From Rhizobiales bacterium 63-22 (GTDB lineage Bacteria > Pseudomonadota > Alphaproteobacteria > Rhizobiales > Rhizobiaceae), in NCBI GenBank assembly GCA_001898995.1, contig MKVZ01000004.1:765601-829600 (forward strand): 64,000 nucleotides of DNA. The letters are read 5' to 3'. Of the stretch, positions 29,331 to 39,585 are shown one piece after another. Under the pieces are notes generated by a model that worked only from the letters and a program-made list of their open reading frames with translations, ran no database searches and was not told the DNA's origin. The translations under genes and the position numbers were made by a program. The first letter of the stretch is position 1; each line of letters starts with the position of its first letter.

Positions 29331-29531
29331 TCAGAGGCCGTTCGGCAGGAACTGCTTCACGATCTTCGCATCGGCATCGGCCAGAACCATGGTGCCGCGT
29401 GCATCGCGAATGAACTTGTTCGAACGCTTGATCATGCCATGACGCTTGCCGGCAGCGGCGGCCTTGACCTTGCCCGTGCCGGTGATCTTGAACCGCTTCT
29501 TGGCGGCCGATTTGGTCTTCATCTTGGGCAT
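29331..29531 (-). CDS. rpmI: 50S ribosomal protein L35
   Basis: A 66-residue basic protein starting [20 protein letters not shown], the L35 signature, and ending [12 protein letters not shown] lies at good spacing before the ATG at 29531; a frame open to 29552 is not the family start. It forms an operon with rplT. The leader contains a hairpin unit shared with pheS. Confidence 0.98.
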   Translation of the reverse strand: MPKMKTKSAAKKRFKITGTGKVKAAAAGKRHGMIKRSNKFIRDARGTMVLADADAKIVKQFLPNGL

Positions 29532-29552
29532 TTTGCTACTCCTTGTTGGCAT

Positions 29553-29610
29553 CCCTCTCGTACCCAGGGGTACTCGACGCCTCTTGTATTGGCGTTCCCT
29601 GTCGCGCCTG
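29553..29610 (-). repeat. Hairpin leader unit upstream of rpmI
   Basis: Minus-strand order is ACAAGAGGCGTCGA, hairpin GTACCC-CT-GGGTAC, GAGAGGGAT. A partial further unit (GCCGCAGGC hairpin then GCGACAGGGA) lies just upstream. The layout is the same as in the pheS leader. Confidence 0.65.
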
Positions 29611-29757
29611 CGGCGGACCGGAAACTGATTTCACTTTCAGGCCGACCAAAGCCTGAAAAGCATACGAAACCGCCACGGCATGCCCTGCCGGGCGGTTCGA
29701 ACGCGGCCTTATAGGCGCAAAGGCCGTAAAACGCAATGGCTGAATCGATGCCTGATC

Positions 29758-30372
29758 TCAATACAGCCTGAGCAGGATCGGCAATATGTGACTGTCCTGC
29801 AAATATTCGATAAACTCGAAGAACGGATAGGCGACGAAAAAGACAAGGCCGTCGGTAAAGGTGCGGTAGAGCCGCTCTGGGCGGATCAGCAGTTCCTTGT
29901 CGTCGCGGAAGAGCGAGAAGCGCGGGAAGAAGCGCGGCACCTGCGCGCAATAATCGGTATAAGGCTTGCCGAAATTCTGCTTCAGGAACGCCTCTTCGGT
30001 ACGGATCACCGTCTGAAAGGCGAGATAGCACAGAACGCCGAAACCGAGCATCACGGTGACGCTGCCCGTCTGCGCGCCGATGCCCATCGCACCGATGGAA
30101 CTGCAAACATAAAGCGGATTGCGCGACATCGAATAGGGGCCGGTGCGCACGATCTCCGCGCTCTTGCGCCCGCCGATATAGAGCGTGCACCACAGGCGCC
30201 CGAGAATGGCGGCGCCGATCAAGCCCAGTCCGAAGGATTCCAGATATTCGTGAAACTCCCCGGTCGAGACCGAACGCACGAACAAAAGCGCCACGACCAG
30301 CAAAGTCATGATTACGCCGATCGCCATACGCCGCCGTTTCTGATAGCGGCCCAGTTCATGCAGGGTCTTCAT
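29758..30372 (-). CDS. Isoprenylcysteine/phospholipid methyltransferase-like membrane protein
   Basis: A 204-residue protein with four or five hydrophobic segments. RTGPYSMSRNPLYV followed later by RTEEAFLKQNFGKPYTDY is the ICMT/PEMT signature that binds SAM at the membrane surface. Bacterial members methylate lipids, isoprenoids or unknown small molecules; the substrate here is unknown. The start at 30372 (MKTLHELGRYQKRRR) is chosen because residues further upstream in this frame (to 30501) read through a dispersed repeat. It lies between infC and rpmI, which are adjacent in many bacteria. Confidence 0.8.
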   Translation of the reverse strand: MKTLHELGRYQKRRRMAIGVIMTLLVVALLFVRSVSTGEFHEYLESFGLGLIGAAILGRLWCTLYIGGRKSAEIVRTGPYSMSRNPLYVCSSIGAMGIGAQTGSVTVMLGFGVLCYLAFQTVIRTEEAFLKQNFGKPYTDYCAQVPRFFPRFSLFRDDKELLIRPERLYRTFTDGLVFFVAYPFFEFIEYLQDSHILPILLRLY

Positions 30373-30410
30373 GATCGTTCCGAAACGCCTCTGTTGATCG
30401 GTTGCCCTTG

Positions 30411-30451
30411 ACGGGTTTACCCGCTGCGCACTTTTGCCGGAAATGCTCCGG
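30411..30451. repeat. Short dispersed repeat between infC and the methyltransferase
   Basis: CGGGTTTACCCGCTGCGCACTTTTGCCGGAAATGCTCCGG in two overlapping parts: the GCGCACTTTTGCCGGAAATGCTC core matches the 16883 and 13189 repeats. Confidence 0.65.
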
Positions 30452-30501
30452 ATAATGAAAAGCCGACCGAAGGCGGCTTTTCCAAGACATGTTTCATTCA
30501 A

Positions 30502-31038
30502 TCAGCGCGGGGCCAGCACCATCATCATCTGGCGGCCTTCGAGCTTCGGCTCGGACTCGACCTTGGCGATCTCGGCGGTGTCGTCCTTGACACGCTGGAG
30601 CAATTTCATGCCCAGTTCCTGGTGCGCCATCTCGCGGCCACGGAAACGCAAGGTGACCTTGACCTTGTCGCCTTCCTCGAAGAAGCGCAAGGCCGCCTTC
30701 ATCTTCACCTCATAATCATGGGTGTCGATGTTCGGCCGCATCTTGATTTCCTTGATTTCGACCGTCTTCTGCTTCTTGCGCGCCTCGGCGGCTTTTTTCT
30801 GGTTCTGATATTTCAGCTTGCCGAGATCGACGATCTTGCACACAGGCGGCTCGGCGTTCGGCACGATCTCCACGAGATCAAGGCCCGCCTCCTCCGCCAT
30901 GGCCAGCGCGTCCTGAATGGACACATTGCCATGGTTCTGGCCTTCGGCATCGATAAGCTGAACCCGGGGAACCCGGATATCACGGTTGGAGCGCGGTCCG
31001 TCTTTCTGGACCGGCGTCGCTCTGAACGGTCGGCGAAT
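30502..31038 (-). CDS. infC: Translation initiation factor IF-3, ATT start codon
   Basis: A 178-residue IF-3. The N-terminal domain contains [20 protein letters not shown] and the C-terminal domain [17 protein letters not shown], with [14 protein letters not shown]. It binds the 30S subunit, blocks 50S joining and checks the initiator codon. I place the start at ATT (complement of 31036-31038), preceded by AGGAG and nine bases, giving exactly the expected length and the RRPFRA start. Use of a rare start codon for infC is known from E. coli, where IF-3 rejects it and so limits its own synthesis. A frame open to 31107 adds unrelated residues. Confidence 0.95.
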   Translation of the reverse strand: MRRPFRATPVQKDGPRSNRDIRVPRVQLIDAEGQNHGNVSIQDALAMAEEAGLDLVEIVPNAEPPVCKIVDLGKLKYQNQKKAAEARKKQKTVEIKEIKMRPNIDTHDYEVKMKAALRFFEEGDKVKVTLRFRGREMAHQELGMKLLQRVKDDTAEIAKVESEPKLEGRQMMMVLAPR

Positions 31039-31327
31039 GGTCGTTATCTCCTGAATGTTGCGTCTAAAGCGGTCGGATGCGCGTTGCCGCGACGGCATGT
31101 CCCCCATCGAACCGCAGTCGATGGCGGAAATGTCGCCAAGCAGGCGGCGAAGTCAATAGCATCTTTATACGGAAAAATCACCCCCGCGTGATAAAGGGCG
31201 ATTTATGGCCGGAAAAGCGTCATATCGGTCGCACTTTTCCCGTTTTCAAGGGTTTCGCGCGACCGCCCGCCATGGCATAGGTCGGATCGTGATCCGCAGC
31301 CCAGCGGAGCGACCCAATGGAGCAACC

Positions 31328-32116
31328 ATGAGCGGGATGGAACCGGAATTCATCGAGGTGAATGGTGCAAAGATCGCCGTGCGCCACCGCGCCGGCAGGA
31401 CGCCGGGCGTGGTCTGGCTCGGCGGCTACCGCTCCGACATGCTGGGCACCAAGGCCGTGGCGCTCGACGAATGGGCGGAAAAGACCGGCCATGCCGCTCT
31501 GCGCCACGATTATTCCGGCCACGGCGAATCCGGCGGCGATTTCAATGAAGGCACCATCTCGCGCTGGCTGGCCGAAAGCCTCGCCGTCTATCGCCGTTAT
31601 GCGCAAGGACCGCAAATCCTCGTCGGTTCCTCCATGGGCGGCTGGATCGCGCTCCGTATGGCGCAGGAACTCAAAAAGACCGGCGAATCGCCCGCCGGCA
31701 TGGTGCTGATCGCGCCCGCGCCCGATTTCACCGCCGAACTGGTGGAGCCGGCGCTTTCGGAGGCGCAGAAGCGCGATCTTGCCGAAAAGGGTTTCTGCGA
31801 GGAACCGTCCGACTATGCGCCCAACCCTTACGTCTATACGCGCGCGCTCATCGAGGACGGACGCCGCAACCGCGTGCTCGAAGGCATCATCGAGACGGGC
31901 TGCCCGGTGCACATATTGCAGGGCATGCGGGACGCGGACGTTCCTCACGCCCACGCGCTGAAACTGGTGGAACACCTGCCCGTCGACGACGTGACGCTGA
32001 CGCTGGTGCGCGACGGCGACCACCGCCTCTCACGGCCGCAGGACATCGATCTCCTGACCCGCACCGTTTCCGGCCTCGCCGACCGCATTACCGCCATAGC
32101 CGACTTGGGGGCCTGA
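31328..32116 (+). CDS. Alpha/beta hydrolase
   Basis: A 262-residue serine hydrolase. GSSMGGWIA is the nucleophile elbow with the central Ser, the acid is likely Asp in GMRDADVPH, and the His is in DGDHRLSRPQD. The early WLGGYRSDM is the oxyanion region. The family covers esterases and thioesterases; the substrate is unknown. GGAGCAACC precedes the ATG at 31328; an ATG at 31337 is possible. It is divergent from infC and is followed 5 nt later by benE. Confidence 0.88.
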   Translation: MSGMEPEFIEVNGAKIAVRHRAGRTPGVVWLGGYRSDMLGTKAVALDEWAEKTGHAALRHDYSGHGESGGDFNEGTISRWLAESLAVYRRYAQGPQILVGSSMGGWIALRMAQELKKTGESPAGMVLIAPAPDFTAELVEPALSEAQKRDLAEKGFCEEPSDYAPNPYVYTRALIEDGRRNRVLEGIIETGCPVHILQGMRDADVPHAHALKLVEHLPVDDVTLTLVRDGDHRLSRPQDIDLLTRTVSGLADRITAIADLGA

Positions 32117-32121
32117 CCTCC

Positions 32122-33273
32122 ATGCGCTTTTCGGTCTTCTCGTCCTCGGCAGTGGCCGCCATCGTCGGTTTCGGCGGCACGCTCGCCCTCATCATCGCGG
32201 CGGCCAACGCGCTGGGCGCGACGCAGGAGCAGACCGCAAGCTGGGTGACGGCGATCTGCCTCGCCGTCGCGGCTTCGTCGACCTGGCTCAGCATCCGCTA
32301 CAAGATGCCGATCATCGGGGCATGGTCGACGCCGGGACTGGCGCTGATCGGCGCCAGCGTCGGCTTCACCTTCGCGGAAGCCGTGGGCGCCTTCATCGTC
32401 ACGGCGCTGGCGCTGATCGCGACCGGGATGATCTGCCAGCTTTCGGTGCTGGTTTCGCGCATCCCGGCCTCGGTCGCCTCCGGCATGCTGGCCGGCGTGC
32501 TGCTCGGCTTCGTCATCGCCGCCGCGAAAACCGTACCGCTCGACCCGGCCTTCATGCTGCCGCTGGTGGCGCTTTTCTTCCTGATCCGCCTCTACAATCC
32601 GTCGCTCGCCGTCATCGCGGTGCTGGGGATCGGCGTCGCCTATGCGCTCGTCTCGGGCCGGTCGCCGCACCTGCCCGCGCCGGAACTCTCTACGCTCACG
32701 CTGGTCTGGCCGCAATTCCACGCCGGCGCGATCATCGGCATCGCCATCCCGCTCTATCTCGTCACCATGGCCTCGCAGAACCTGCCGGGCTTCGCCGTGC
32801 TGCGCGCCTACGGCTACGAACCGCCGACCAGCGCCTGCCTGCGCGTGACCGGTCTGTGCTCGCTCCTGTCCGCGCCCTTCGGCGCGGCGACCACCAATCT
32901 CGCCGCCATTTCGGCGGCGCTCTGCACCAACCCCGACGCCCATCCCGACCACACCAAGCGCTGGCTCACCGGCCCGGTCTATGCGGCCATATATGTGGTC
33001 TTCGCGCTGTTCGGCGCGTCGCTGGTGGCGATCTTCGCCGTGCTGCCGACGACGCTCATCGCGCTCGTCGCCGGCCTTGCGCTGACCGGCCCCTTCATCA
33101 ACGCCATGGCGCTGGCGCTGAGCGACGAGCACGAACGCCTGCCCGCGACCGTCACCTTCGCGGTGACGGCTTCCGGCATCGCCTTTTTCGGGGTCGGATC
33201 GGCTTTCTGGGCCTTGCTCGCGGGGCTTGCAGTAACTTTTCTCGAACATCTGCGCAAAAAAATTTCCAGCTAA
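32122..33273 (+). CDS. BenE-family benzoate/H+ symporter-like transporter
   Basis: A 383-residue membrane protein with about eleven to twelve helices. MPIIGAWSTPGLALIGAS and NLPGFAVLRAYGYEPP followed by SAPFGAATTNLAAISAA are strong BenE signatures (PF03594). BenE was described as a benzoate:proton symporter in Acinetobacter, but most members are not characterised and no benzoate catabolic gene is nearby. It lies 5 nt after the hydrolase gene, so both may be one transcript. Confidence 0.88.
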   Translation: MRFSVFSSSAVAAIVGFGGTLALIIAAANALGATQEQTASWVTAICLAVAASSTWLSIRYKMPIIGAWSTPGLALIGASVGFTFAEAVGAFIVTALALIATGMICQLSVLVSRIPASVASGMLAGVLLGFVIAAAKTVPLDPAFMLPLVALFFLIRLYNPSLAVIAVLGIGVAYALVSGRSPHLPAPELSTLTLVWPQFHAGAIIGIAIPLYLVTMASQNLPGFAVLRAYGYEPPTSACLRVTGLCSLLSAPFGAATTNLAAISAALCTNPDAHPDHTKRWLTGPVYAAIYVVFALFGASLVAIFAVLPTTLIALVAGLALTGPFINAMALALSDEHERLPATVTFAVTASGIAFFGVGSAFWALLAGLAVTFLEHLRKKISS

Positions 33274-33437
33274 TCACATTGCTTAGCTCGAAGCCGCGCA
33301 TGGCGGAAAAGCTGCGTTCTTGAAAAACCGCAATCCCCTCACCACGTCGAATGCAAGCCGCCAGATCACATCGTCCGCATGGTGCGGGCAGGCCGGCCCG
33401 TCGATTCCGACACGATGATTGATGATTGGAGCAGACC

Positions 33438-33902
33438 ATGACCAATTCCGCATTGATCCGCCCGGCATGGACGCCAGCCACGATTGCGCTGATGGTGCTG
33501 GGCTTTTTCGTCTACTGGCCGCTCGGCCTCGCGATGCTCGCCTACATCATCTGGGGTGACCGCCTCGAAGGCTTCAAGCGCAATGTGAACGAGAAGACCG
33601 ATTCCGTGTTCGGTTCGTTCCGCGGCTGCTGCCGCAGCAAGAGCGAAGGCTTCCAGTTCGGCGCCGGCGCCGATACCGGCAATGCTGCCTTCGACGACTG
33701 GCGGCGCGAGGAGCTGGAACGCCTTGCCGAGGAGCGCCGCAAGCTGGACGAGGCGCGCGCCGACTTCGAGGCCTATGCCGCCGAACTTCGCCGCGCCCGC
33801 GACAAGGAAGAGTTCGACCGCTTCATGGCTGCGCGTCGCGCCGCCGCCGCGGACCGCAAAACCCCGACGCAGCGCGGCAAGGACGACGTCACCGATGTCT
33901 GA
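33438..33902 (+). CDS. DUF2852 membrane protein
   Basis: A 154-residue protein. One or two membrane helices at about 13-42 (ALMVLGFFVYWPLGLAMLAY) are followed by IIWGDRLEGFK and a charged, Glu/Arg-rich region (about 82-145) likely to be a coiled coil. This layout matches DUF2852 proteins of the Hyphomicrobiales. Function is unknown. GGAG precedes the ATG at 33438; an in-frame ATG lies at 33426. A clear terminator follows. Confidence 0.8.
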   Translation: MTNSALIRPAWTPATIALMVLGFFVYWPLGLAMLAYIIWGDRLEGFKRNVNEKTDSVFGSFRGCCRSKSEGFQFGAGADTGNAAFDDWRREELERLAEERRKLDEARADFEAYAAELRRARDKEEFDRFMAARRAAAADRKTPTQRGKDDVTDV

Positions 33903-33930
33903 TCGGTAGGAAATCCCTGAAAAACAGGAG

Positions 33931-33956
33931 CGGCGCGGCCAGACCGCGCCGTTTTT
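33931..33956 (+). terminator. Intrinsic terminator after the DUF2852 gene
   Basis: Stem CGGCGCGG / CCGCGCCG around CCAGA, followed by TTTTT. Confidence 0.88.
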
Positions 33957-33992
33957 GCGTGGTTTTTCGCGCGAATCGTTTATTCTTGCCCG

Positions 33993-34751
33993 ATGGGCTT
34001 TTCCTTCCTTGGGCATATCGGCGGCAAAGGGGCCACCCCCACTACGGCAGTGCGCAGCGAGCGAATCCACACGGTCGCCGGGCGCGAACTGCCTCTGCGC
34101 GTGTTCGAGAACCCGCGCGCCCGCCGCCTGACCCTGCGCATCGAGGCCGACGGCAAGGGGTTGCGTATTACGGTCCCGCCCGGCCTGCCCGAACGCGAGG
34201 TGCAAAGCTTTCTCACCCGTCACCAGGGCTGGATCGAAAGCCGCATCGCCCGATTGCCCGACCGGCCGGGCGTGCGCGACGGTGTGCGGATTCCCGTTCG
34301 CGGCGTGCCGCACCTGATCCGGCACCAGCCGGGACGCGGCACGGTGGAGCTTCTGGAAGGCAATATATTGCTGGTGCATGGCGATCCCGCCCATCTGCCG
34401 CGCCGCGTGGCCGACTACCTGAAACGCGAGGTGAAGCGCGACATCGAGGCGATGGTCGCCCGCCACACCGCGACGGTAGGACGCAAGGCCAAGGCCGTCC
34501 GTTTCAAGGATACGAAAAGCCGCTGGGGTTCCTGTACCTCGGACGGCGTTCTGTCTTTCTCGTGGCGCATCGGCATGGCTCCGCCGCCGGTCATCGACTA
34601 CCTCGTGGCGCATGAAACGGCGCATCTGATCGAGATGAATCACGGGCCGAAATTCTGGAAACTCTGCCATACGCTCTGTCCCGACACCGAACGCTGCAAG
34701 GCGTGGCTGAAGCGCAACGGCAGCGCATTGCAAGCCATCGATTTTTCATGA
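33993..34751 (+). CDS. YgjP-like M48-type metallopeptidase domain protein
   Basis: A 252-residue protein of the YgjP/DUF45 (PF01863) family. VAHETAHLIEMNHGPKFW contains the HExxH-like zinc motif and a third His; SRWGSC just before it is the family hallmark. The N-terminal half (about 25-140) is a beta-rich region. The family is thought to be a zinc peptidase but targets are not known. No ribosome site is evident before the ATG. Its stop overlaps the next start as ATGA. Confidence 0.85.
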   Translation: MGFSFLGHIGGKGATPTTAVRSERIHTVAGRELPLRVFENPRARRLTLRIEADGKGLRITVPPGLPEREVQSFLTRHQGWIESRIARLPDRPGVRDGVRIPVRGVPHLIRHQPGRGTVELLEGNILLVHGDPAHLPRRVADYLKREVKRDIEAMVARHTATVGRKAKAVRFKDTKSRWGSCTSDGVLSFSWRIGMAPPPVIDYLVAHETAHLIEMNHGPKFWKLCHTLCPDTERCKAWLKRNGSALQAIDFS

Positions 34752-35380
34752 AAGCATCCGTTCTCGCCGCCGCCCGCATCCTGTGGGATTATCACTGCAT
34801 CCACGATGAACTGAAACCCGCCGATTTCATCATCGGCCTCGGCAGCTACGATCCGCGCGTGGCCGAGCGCGCAGCGGACCTTTACCACGAGGGTCTTGCG
34901 CCGAAACTCCTGTTCACGGGCAAGAGCGGCAACTGGACGGCGGGGCTCTACCGGACCAGCGAGGCGGAGGCCTTCGCCGAAATCGCGATCCGGCGCGGCG
35001 TTCCGCGCGAAATCGTGTTCACCGAAACCAACGCCACCAATCTCGGCGAGAACGTGCGATTTTCCCGCGATATGCTGGTTTCGGGCCCGGTCAGCGTGAT
35101 CTTCGTGACCAAGCCCCAGACCCAGCGCCGCGTTCTGGCAACGGCGGCCCAGCAATGGCCGGAAGCACGCGCCGCCGTCACCGCGCCGCTCGTCGCTTTC
35201 GAGGACCAGCCGACCGCGACCTATCCGATGGAAAAGCTGATCCATGAGATGACCGGTGATCTGGAACGCATCCTCACCTACCCTGCCAAAGGTTTCCAGA
35301 TCGCGCAGGCGGTTCCCCTCGACGTCATGGAGGCGTATGATTTCCTTATCGCGCAAGGTTTCGACGGCCATTCGGCCTGA
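34748..35380 (+). CDS. YdcF-like DUF218 protein
   Basis: A 210-residue Rossmann-like protein of the DUF218/YdcF family (PF02698). Signatures are DFIIGLGSYDPRVAERAADLY, LLFTGKSGN, and ETNATNLGENVRFS. YdcF of E. coli binds SAM and other members take part in cell-envelope processes; the role here is unknown. It overlaps the peptidase gene by 4 nt and is followed by trpF 43 nt downstream, so it may be co-transcribed with the trp genes. Confidence 0.85.
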   Translation: MKASVLAAARILWDYHCIHDELKPADFIIGLGSYDPRVAERAADLYHEGLAPKLLFTGKSGNWTAGLYRTSEAEAFAEIAIRRGVPREIVFTETNATNLGENVRFSRDMLVSGPVSVIFVTKPQTQRRVLATAAQQWPEARAAVTAPLVAFEDQPTATYPMEKLIHEMTGDLERILTYPAKGFQIAQAVPLDVMEAYDFLIAQGFDGHSA

Positions 35381-35423
35381 GACGCACTTGAGTCGTACCG
35401 CGATTTGTGCGACGGGAAACTCC

Positions 35424-36077
35424 ATGGCTCTCGATATCAAAATATGCGGTCTGAAGACGCCGGAAGCCGTCGCCGCCGCGCTTGACGGCGGGGCGACGTA
35501 TGTCGGCTTCATCTTCTTCCCCAAAAGCCCGCGCCATGTGACGCCCGAGCAGGCGACTCCCCTGCGCGCGATGGCGCGCGGCCGTGCCAAGGCCGTCGCG
35601 GTCACGGTGGACGCCGACGACACGACGCTGGACGGAATCGTCGCGGCGCTGAAACCCGACATGCTGCAACTGCACGGGGTCGAGACGCCGGAGCGCGTGC
35701 GCGCCGTGAAAGCACGGTACGGCCTGCCGGTGATGAAGGCCTTCTCGATACGCGACGCCGGAGACCTCGCGGCCATCGCGTCCTACAGGGGCATTGCGGA
35801 CCGTTTCCTGTTCGACGCCAAGCCGCCGAAAGGATCGGAATTGCCGGGCGGCAACGGCGTCTCCTTCGACTGGAGCCTTCTCGCCGCGCTTGACGCGGAT
35901 GTGGATTACATGCTTTCCGGTGGATTGAGCGCGGACAATATCGCACAGGCGCTGAAGCACACCCGCGCGCCGGGCATCGACATATCGTCCGGCGTCGAGC
36001 GCGCGCCCGGCGAAAAGGATGTGCGCCTCATCGAGGAATTTTTCCGGGCCGTCGCCGATGCGCGCATGGCGGCCTGA
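35424..36077 (+). CDS. trpF: Phosphoribosylanthranilate isomerase
   Basis: A 217-residue barrel enzyme that isomerises phosphoribosylanthranilate to CdRP in tryptophan synthesis. Cys in IKICGLKTPE is the general base, and VGFIFFPKSPRHV, LQLHGVETPE and LSGGLSADNI are the expected substrate and phosphate loops. GGGAAACTCC precedes ATG at 35424. It lies 18 nt before trpB. Confidence 0.96.
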   Translation: MALDIKICGLKTPEAVAAALDGGATYVGFIFFPKSPRHVTPEQATPLRAMARGRAKAVAVTVDADDTTLDGIVAALKPDMLQLHGVETPERVRAVKARYGLPVMKAFSIRDAGDLAAIASYRGIADRFLFDAKPPKGSELPGGNGVSFDWSLLAALDADVDYMLSGGLSADNIAQALKHTRAPGIDISSGVERAPGEKDVRLIEEFFRAVADARMAA

Positions 36078-37316
<1,239 letters not shown>

Positions 37317-37317
37317 G

Positions 37318-37785
37318 ATGAGCGAGGCCGCCGCCCCTGCCCTCTACAAGCCACGCGCCGCATGGTTCGACGGCCTGACGGCGTGCGGGCCGGCGACGAT
37401 CAAGCTCAACATCATCGAAGCCGATCCATCCGATCCGCTGGCAGAGGCCACTATCGGCACCGCCCGCCGGCAGATCGAAGGCGCGGCTGAAAGGCTTGCA
37501 ACGCTGCCGCATCAGGAGGCCGGCTTCGCCATCCTGCATCAGGGTGAGGAGTCTCTCTGGCTTCTGCTGCACTGGTGGCTGGAAGGCGGCATCGCCACGC
37601 AGATGCTGTGGCGGTCCGACCTCGGCGACGAGGCGGATTTCGTTCCCGCGCAGCCACTTCTGATGGCCTGCGTCTGGGAACTTGGAATTATTGATTTTGA
37701 ACGGCGCGCATGGATGGAAACGGCGATGTCCGGTAAATCCGTCGCCGACTATCTTGCGCGCACTCTGCCACGGGGCACGGTATGA
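37318..37785 (+). CDS. Conserved-looking small protein between trpB and trpA
   Basis: A 155-residue soluble, acidic protein with no recognised motif. It is Trp-rich (seven residues), mostly within [17 protein letters not shown] and [19 protein letters not shown]. The start is 1 nt after the trpB stop and its stop overlaps the trpA start as ATGA, so translation of trpB, this gene and trpA is probably coupled. Tight packing, no frameshift and normal codon use argue it is a real gene. Possible roles include modulating the synthase or a stress role unrelated to it; neither can be shown. Confidence 0.75.
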   Translation: MSEAAAPALYKPRAAWFDGLTACGPATIKLNIIEADPSDPLAEATIGTARRQIEGAAERLATLPHQEAGFAILHQGEESLWLLLHWWLEGGIATQMLWRSDLGDEADFVPAQPLLMACVWELGIIDFERRAWMETAMSGKSVADYLARTLPRGTV

Positions 37786-38621
37786 CCACACGCATCGACA
37801 CCAGATTCTCTCAATTGAAGGCGGAAGGCCGTCCGGCCCTCGTCACCTATTTCATGGGCGGCGATCCCGATTACCAAACCTCGCTGAAGATCATGAAGGC
37901 GCTGCCCAAGGCCGGCGCAGACGTGATCGAACTCGGCATGCCCTTCTCCGACCCGATGGCCGACGGCCCCGCCATTCAGGCGGCGGGCCTACGCGCACTG
38001 GAGGCCGGTCAGACGCTGGCCAAGACGCTGGCCATGGCCGCCGAATTCCGCAAGGAGGACGACACGACCCCTATCGTGCTGATGGGCTATTACAACCCGA
38101 TCTACATCTACGGCGTCGAGCGTTTCCTCGCCGACGCCAGGGTGGCGGGCGTGGACGGCCTGATCGTGGTCGACCTGCCGTCGGAAATGGACGCTGAGCT
38201 TTGCGTGCCGGCCCGGCAGGCAGGGTTCAATTTCATCCGCCTCACCACACCGACCACGGACGACAAGCGCCTGCCCAAGGTGCTGCACAATTCGTCGGGC
38301 TTCGTCTATTATGTCTCGATGAACGGCATCACCGGCGCGGGCCTTGCCGACACGGCGCGGGTGGGCGAGGCCGTTCGCCACATCAAGAAAAGCACGAAGC
38401 TGCCGATCTGCGTCGGCTTCGGCGTCAAGACGCCGGAACAGGCCTCGGCCATCGCGGCGCACGCCGACGGCGTGGTTGTGGGCACGGCCATCGTCAACGC
38501 GGTAGCGGGCGAACTCGGCCCAGACAACCGCGTGAAGGGCGATCCGGCGGCGGCGGCCGCAAAGCTCGTCGGTGCTTTGGCCGAGGCCGTGCGCGCGACG
38601 CGCCTTGAAGCTGCCGAATAA
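37782..38621 (+). CDS. trpA: Tryptophan synthase alpha chain
   Basis: A 279-residue barrel that cleaves indole-3-glycerol phosphate to indole. [17 protein letters not shown] has the catalytic Glu and the Asp loop; [22 protein letters not shown] and [10 protein letters not shown] are the other active-site loops. It forms a complex with TrpB. It overlaps the preceding gene by 4 nt and is followed by accD 53 nt later. Confidence 0.97.
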   Translation: MTTRIDTRFSQLKAEGRPALVTYFMGGDPDYQTSLKIMKALPKAGADVIELGMPFSDPMADGPAIQAAGLRALEAGQTLAKTLAMAAEFRKEDDTTPIVLMGYYNPIYIYGVERFLADARVAGVDGLIVVDLPSEMDAELCVPARQAGFNFIRLTTPTTDDKRLPKVLHNSSGFVYYVSMNGITGAGLADTARVGEAVRHIKKSTKLPICVGFGVKTPEQASAIAAHADGVVVGTAIVNAVAGELGPDNRVKGDPAAAAAKLVGALAEAVRATRLEAAE

Positions 38622-38674
38622 GACGTTCAATATATAATCATAACAAGACGCGAGCCGAAGACAGGAAGCACGTC

Positions 38675-39583
38675 ATGAACTGGATCACCAATTACGTCCG
38701 CCCGAAGATCAATTCGATGCTCGGACGCCGGGAAATGCCGGAGAACCTGTGGATCAAGGACCCCTCCACCGGCGAAATGGTGTTCCAGAAGGATCTGGAA
38801 AGCAACCAGTGGGTGATCCCGGCTTCGGGCCACCACATGCGCATCAAGGCGAAGGACCGGCTGCGCTTCTTCTTCGACAAGGGCGAATACACCACGCTGG
38901 AAACGCCCAAGGTTCCGGTCGATCCGCTGAAATTCCGCGACGAGAAGAAATATATAGACCGTCTCAAGGACTATCGCGCCCGCACCGGCATGGACGATGC
39001 CATCGTCAACGCGCTCGGCGCCATCGAAGGCCTGCCGATCGTCGCCACGGTGCAGGATTTTTCCTTCATGGGCGGCTCGCTCGGCATGGGCGCGGGTGAG
39101 GCGATCATCCAGGGCTTTGAAAAAGCCATCGAGCTGAAGCGCCCGCTTGTGCTGTTCGCCTCCTCGGGCGGCGCGCGCATGCAGGAAGGCATTCTGTCGC
39201 TGATGCAGCTTCCGCGCACCACGGTCGCCGTGGAAATGCTGAAGGAAGCGGGCCTGCCCTATATCGTGGTGCTGACCAACCCGACCACCGGCGGCGTCAC
39301 CGCCTCCTACGCCATGCTGGGCGATATCCACATCGCGGAGCCGGGCGCGCTGATCGGCTTCGCCGGCCCGCGCGTGATCGAGCAGACCATCCGCGAAAAG
39401 CTGCCGGAAGGCTTCCAGAGTTCGGAATATCTGATGGAGCACGGCATGGTGGACATGGTCGTCTCGCGTCTGGAACTGAAGGAAACCATTGCGCGTCTTC
39501 TCAAGATCATGACGCGCCAGCCGGCCAACGATGTGTCCGTCCCGGCGCCGAAGGAAGCGGAAGCCGCCGGCAAGGCCGCCTGA
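38675..39583 (+). CDS. accD: Acetyl-CoA carboxylase carboxyltransferase beta subunit, no zinc ribbon
   Basis: A 302-residue subunit that with AccA transfers carboxyl from biotin to acetyl-CoA, the first step of fatty acid synthesis. The crotonase-like core has [14 protein letters not shown] and [15 protein letters not shown]. The N-terminal zinc ribbon of E. coli AccD has four Cys; here the same positions are Asp29, Thr32, Ile48 and Ser51 while the flanking GHHMR is kept. AGGAAG precedes ATG. The last 20 residues are Ala/Glu/Pro-rich. Order trpA-accD-folC is common in this bacterial group. Confidence 0.96.
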   Translation: MNWITNYVRPKINSMLGRREMPENLWIKDPSTGEMVFQKDLESNQWVIPASGHHMRIKAKDRLRFFFDKGEYTTLETPKVPVDPLKFRDEKKYIDRLKDYRARTGMDDAIVNALGAIEGLPIVATVQDFSFMGGSLGMGAGEAIIQGFEKAIELKRPLVLFASSGGARMQEGILSLMQLPRTTVAVEMLKEAGLPYIVVLTNPTTGGVTASYAMLGDIHIAEPGALIGFAGPRVIEQTIREKLPEGFQSSEYLMEHGMVDMVVSRLELKETIARLLKIMTRQPANDVSVPAPKEAEAAGKAA

Positions 39584-39585
39584 TT

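Noticed and set aside
38603..38636. A TATAAT hexamer before accD as an internal promoter.
   Set aside because: The nearest TTGA-like minus-35 is 22 nt away, too far, so I do not list it as a promoter.
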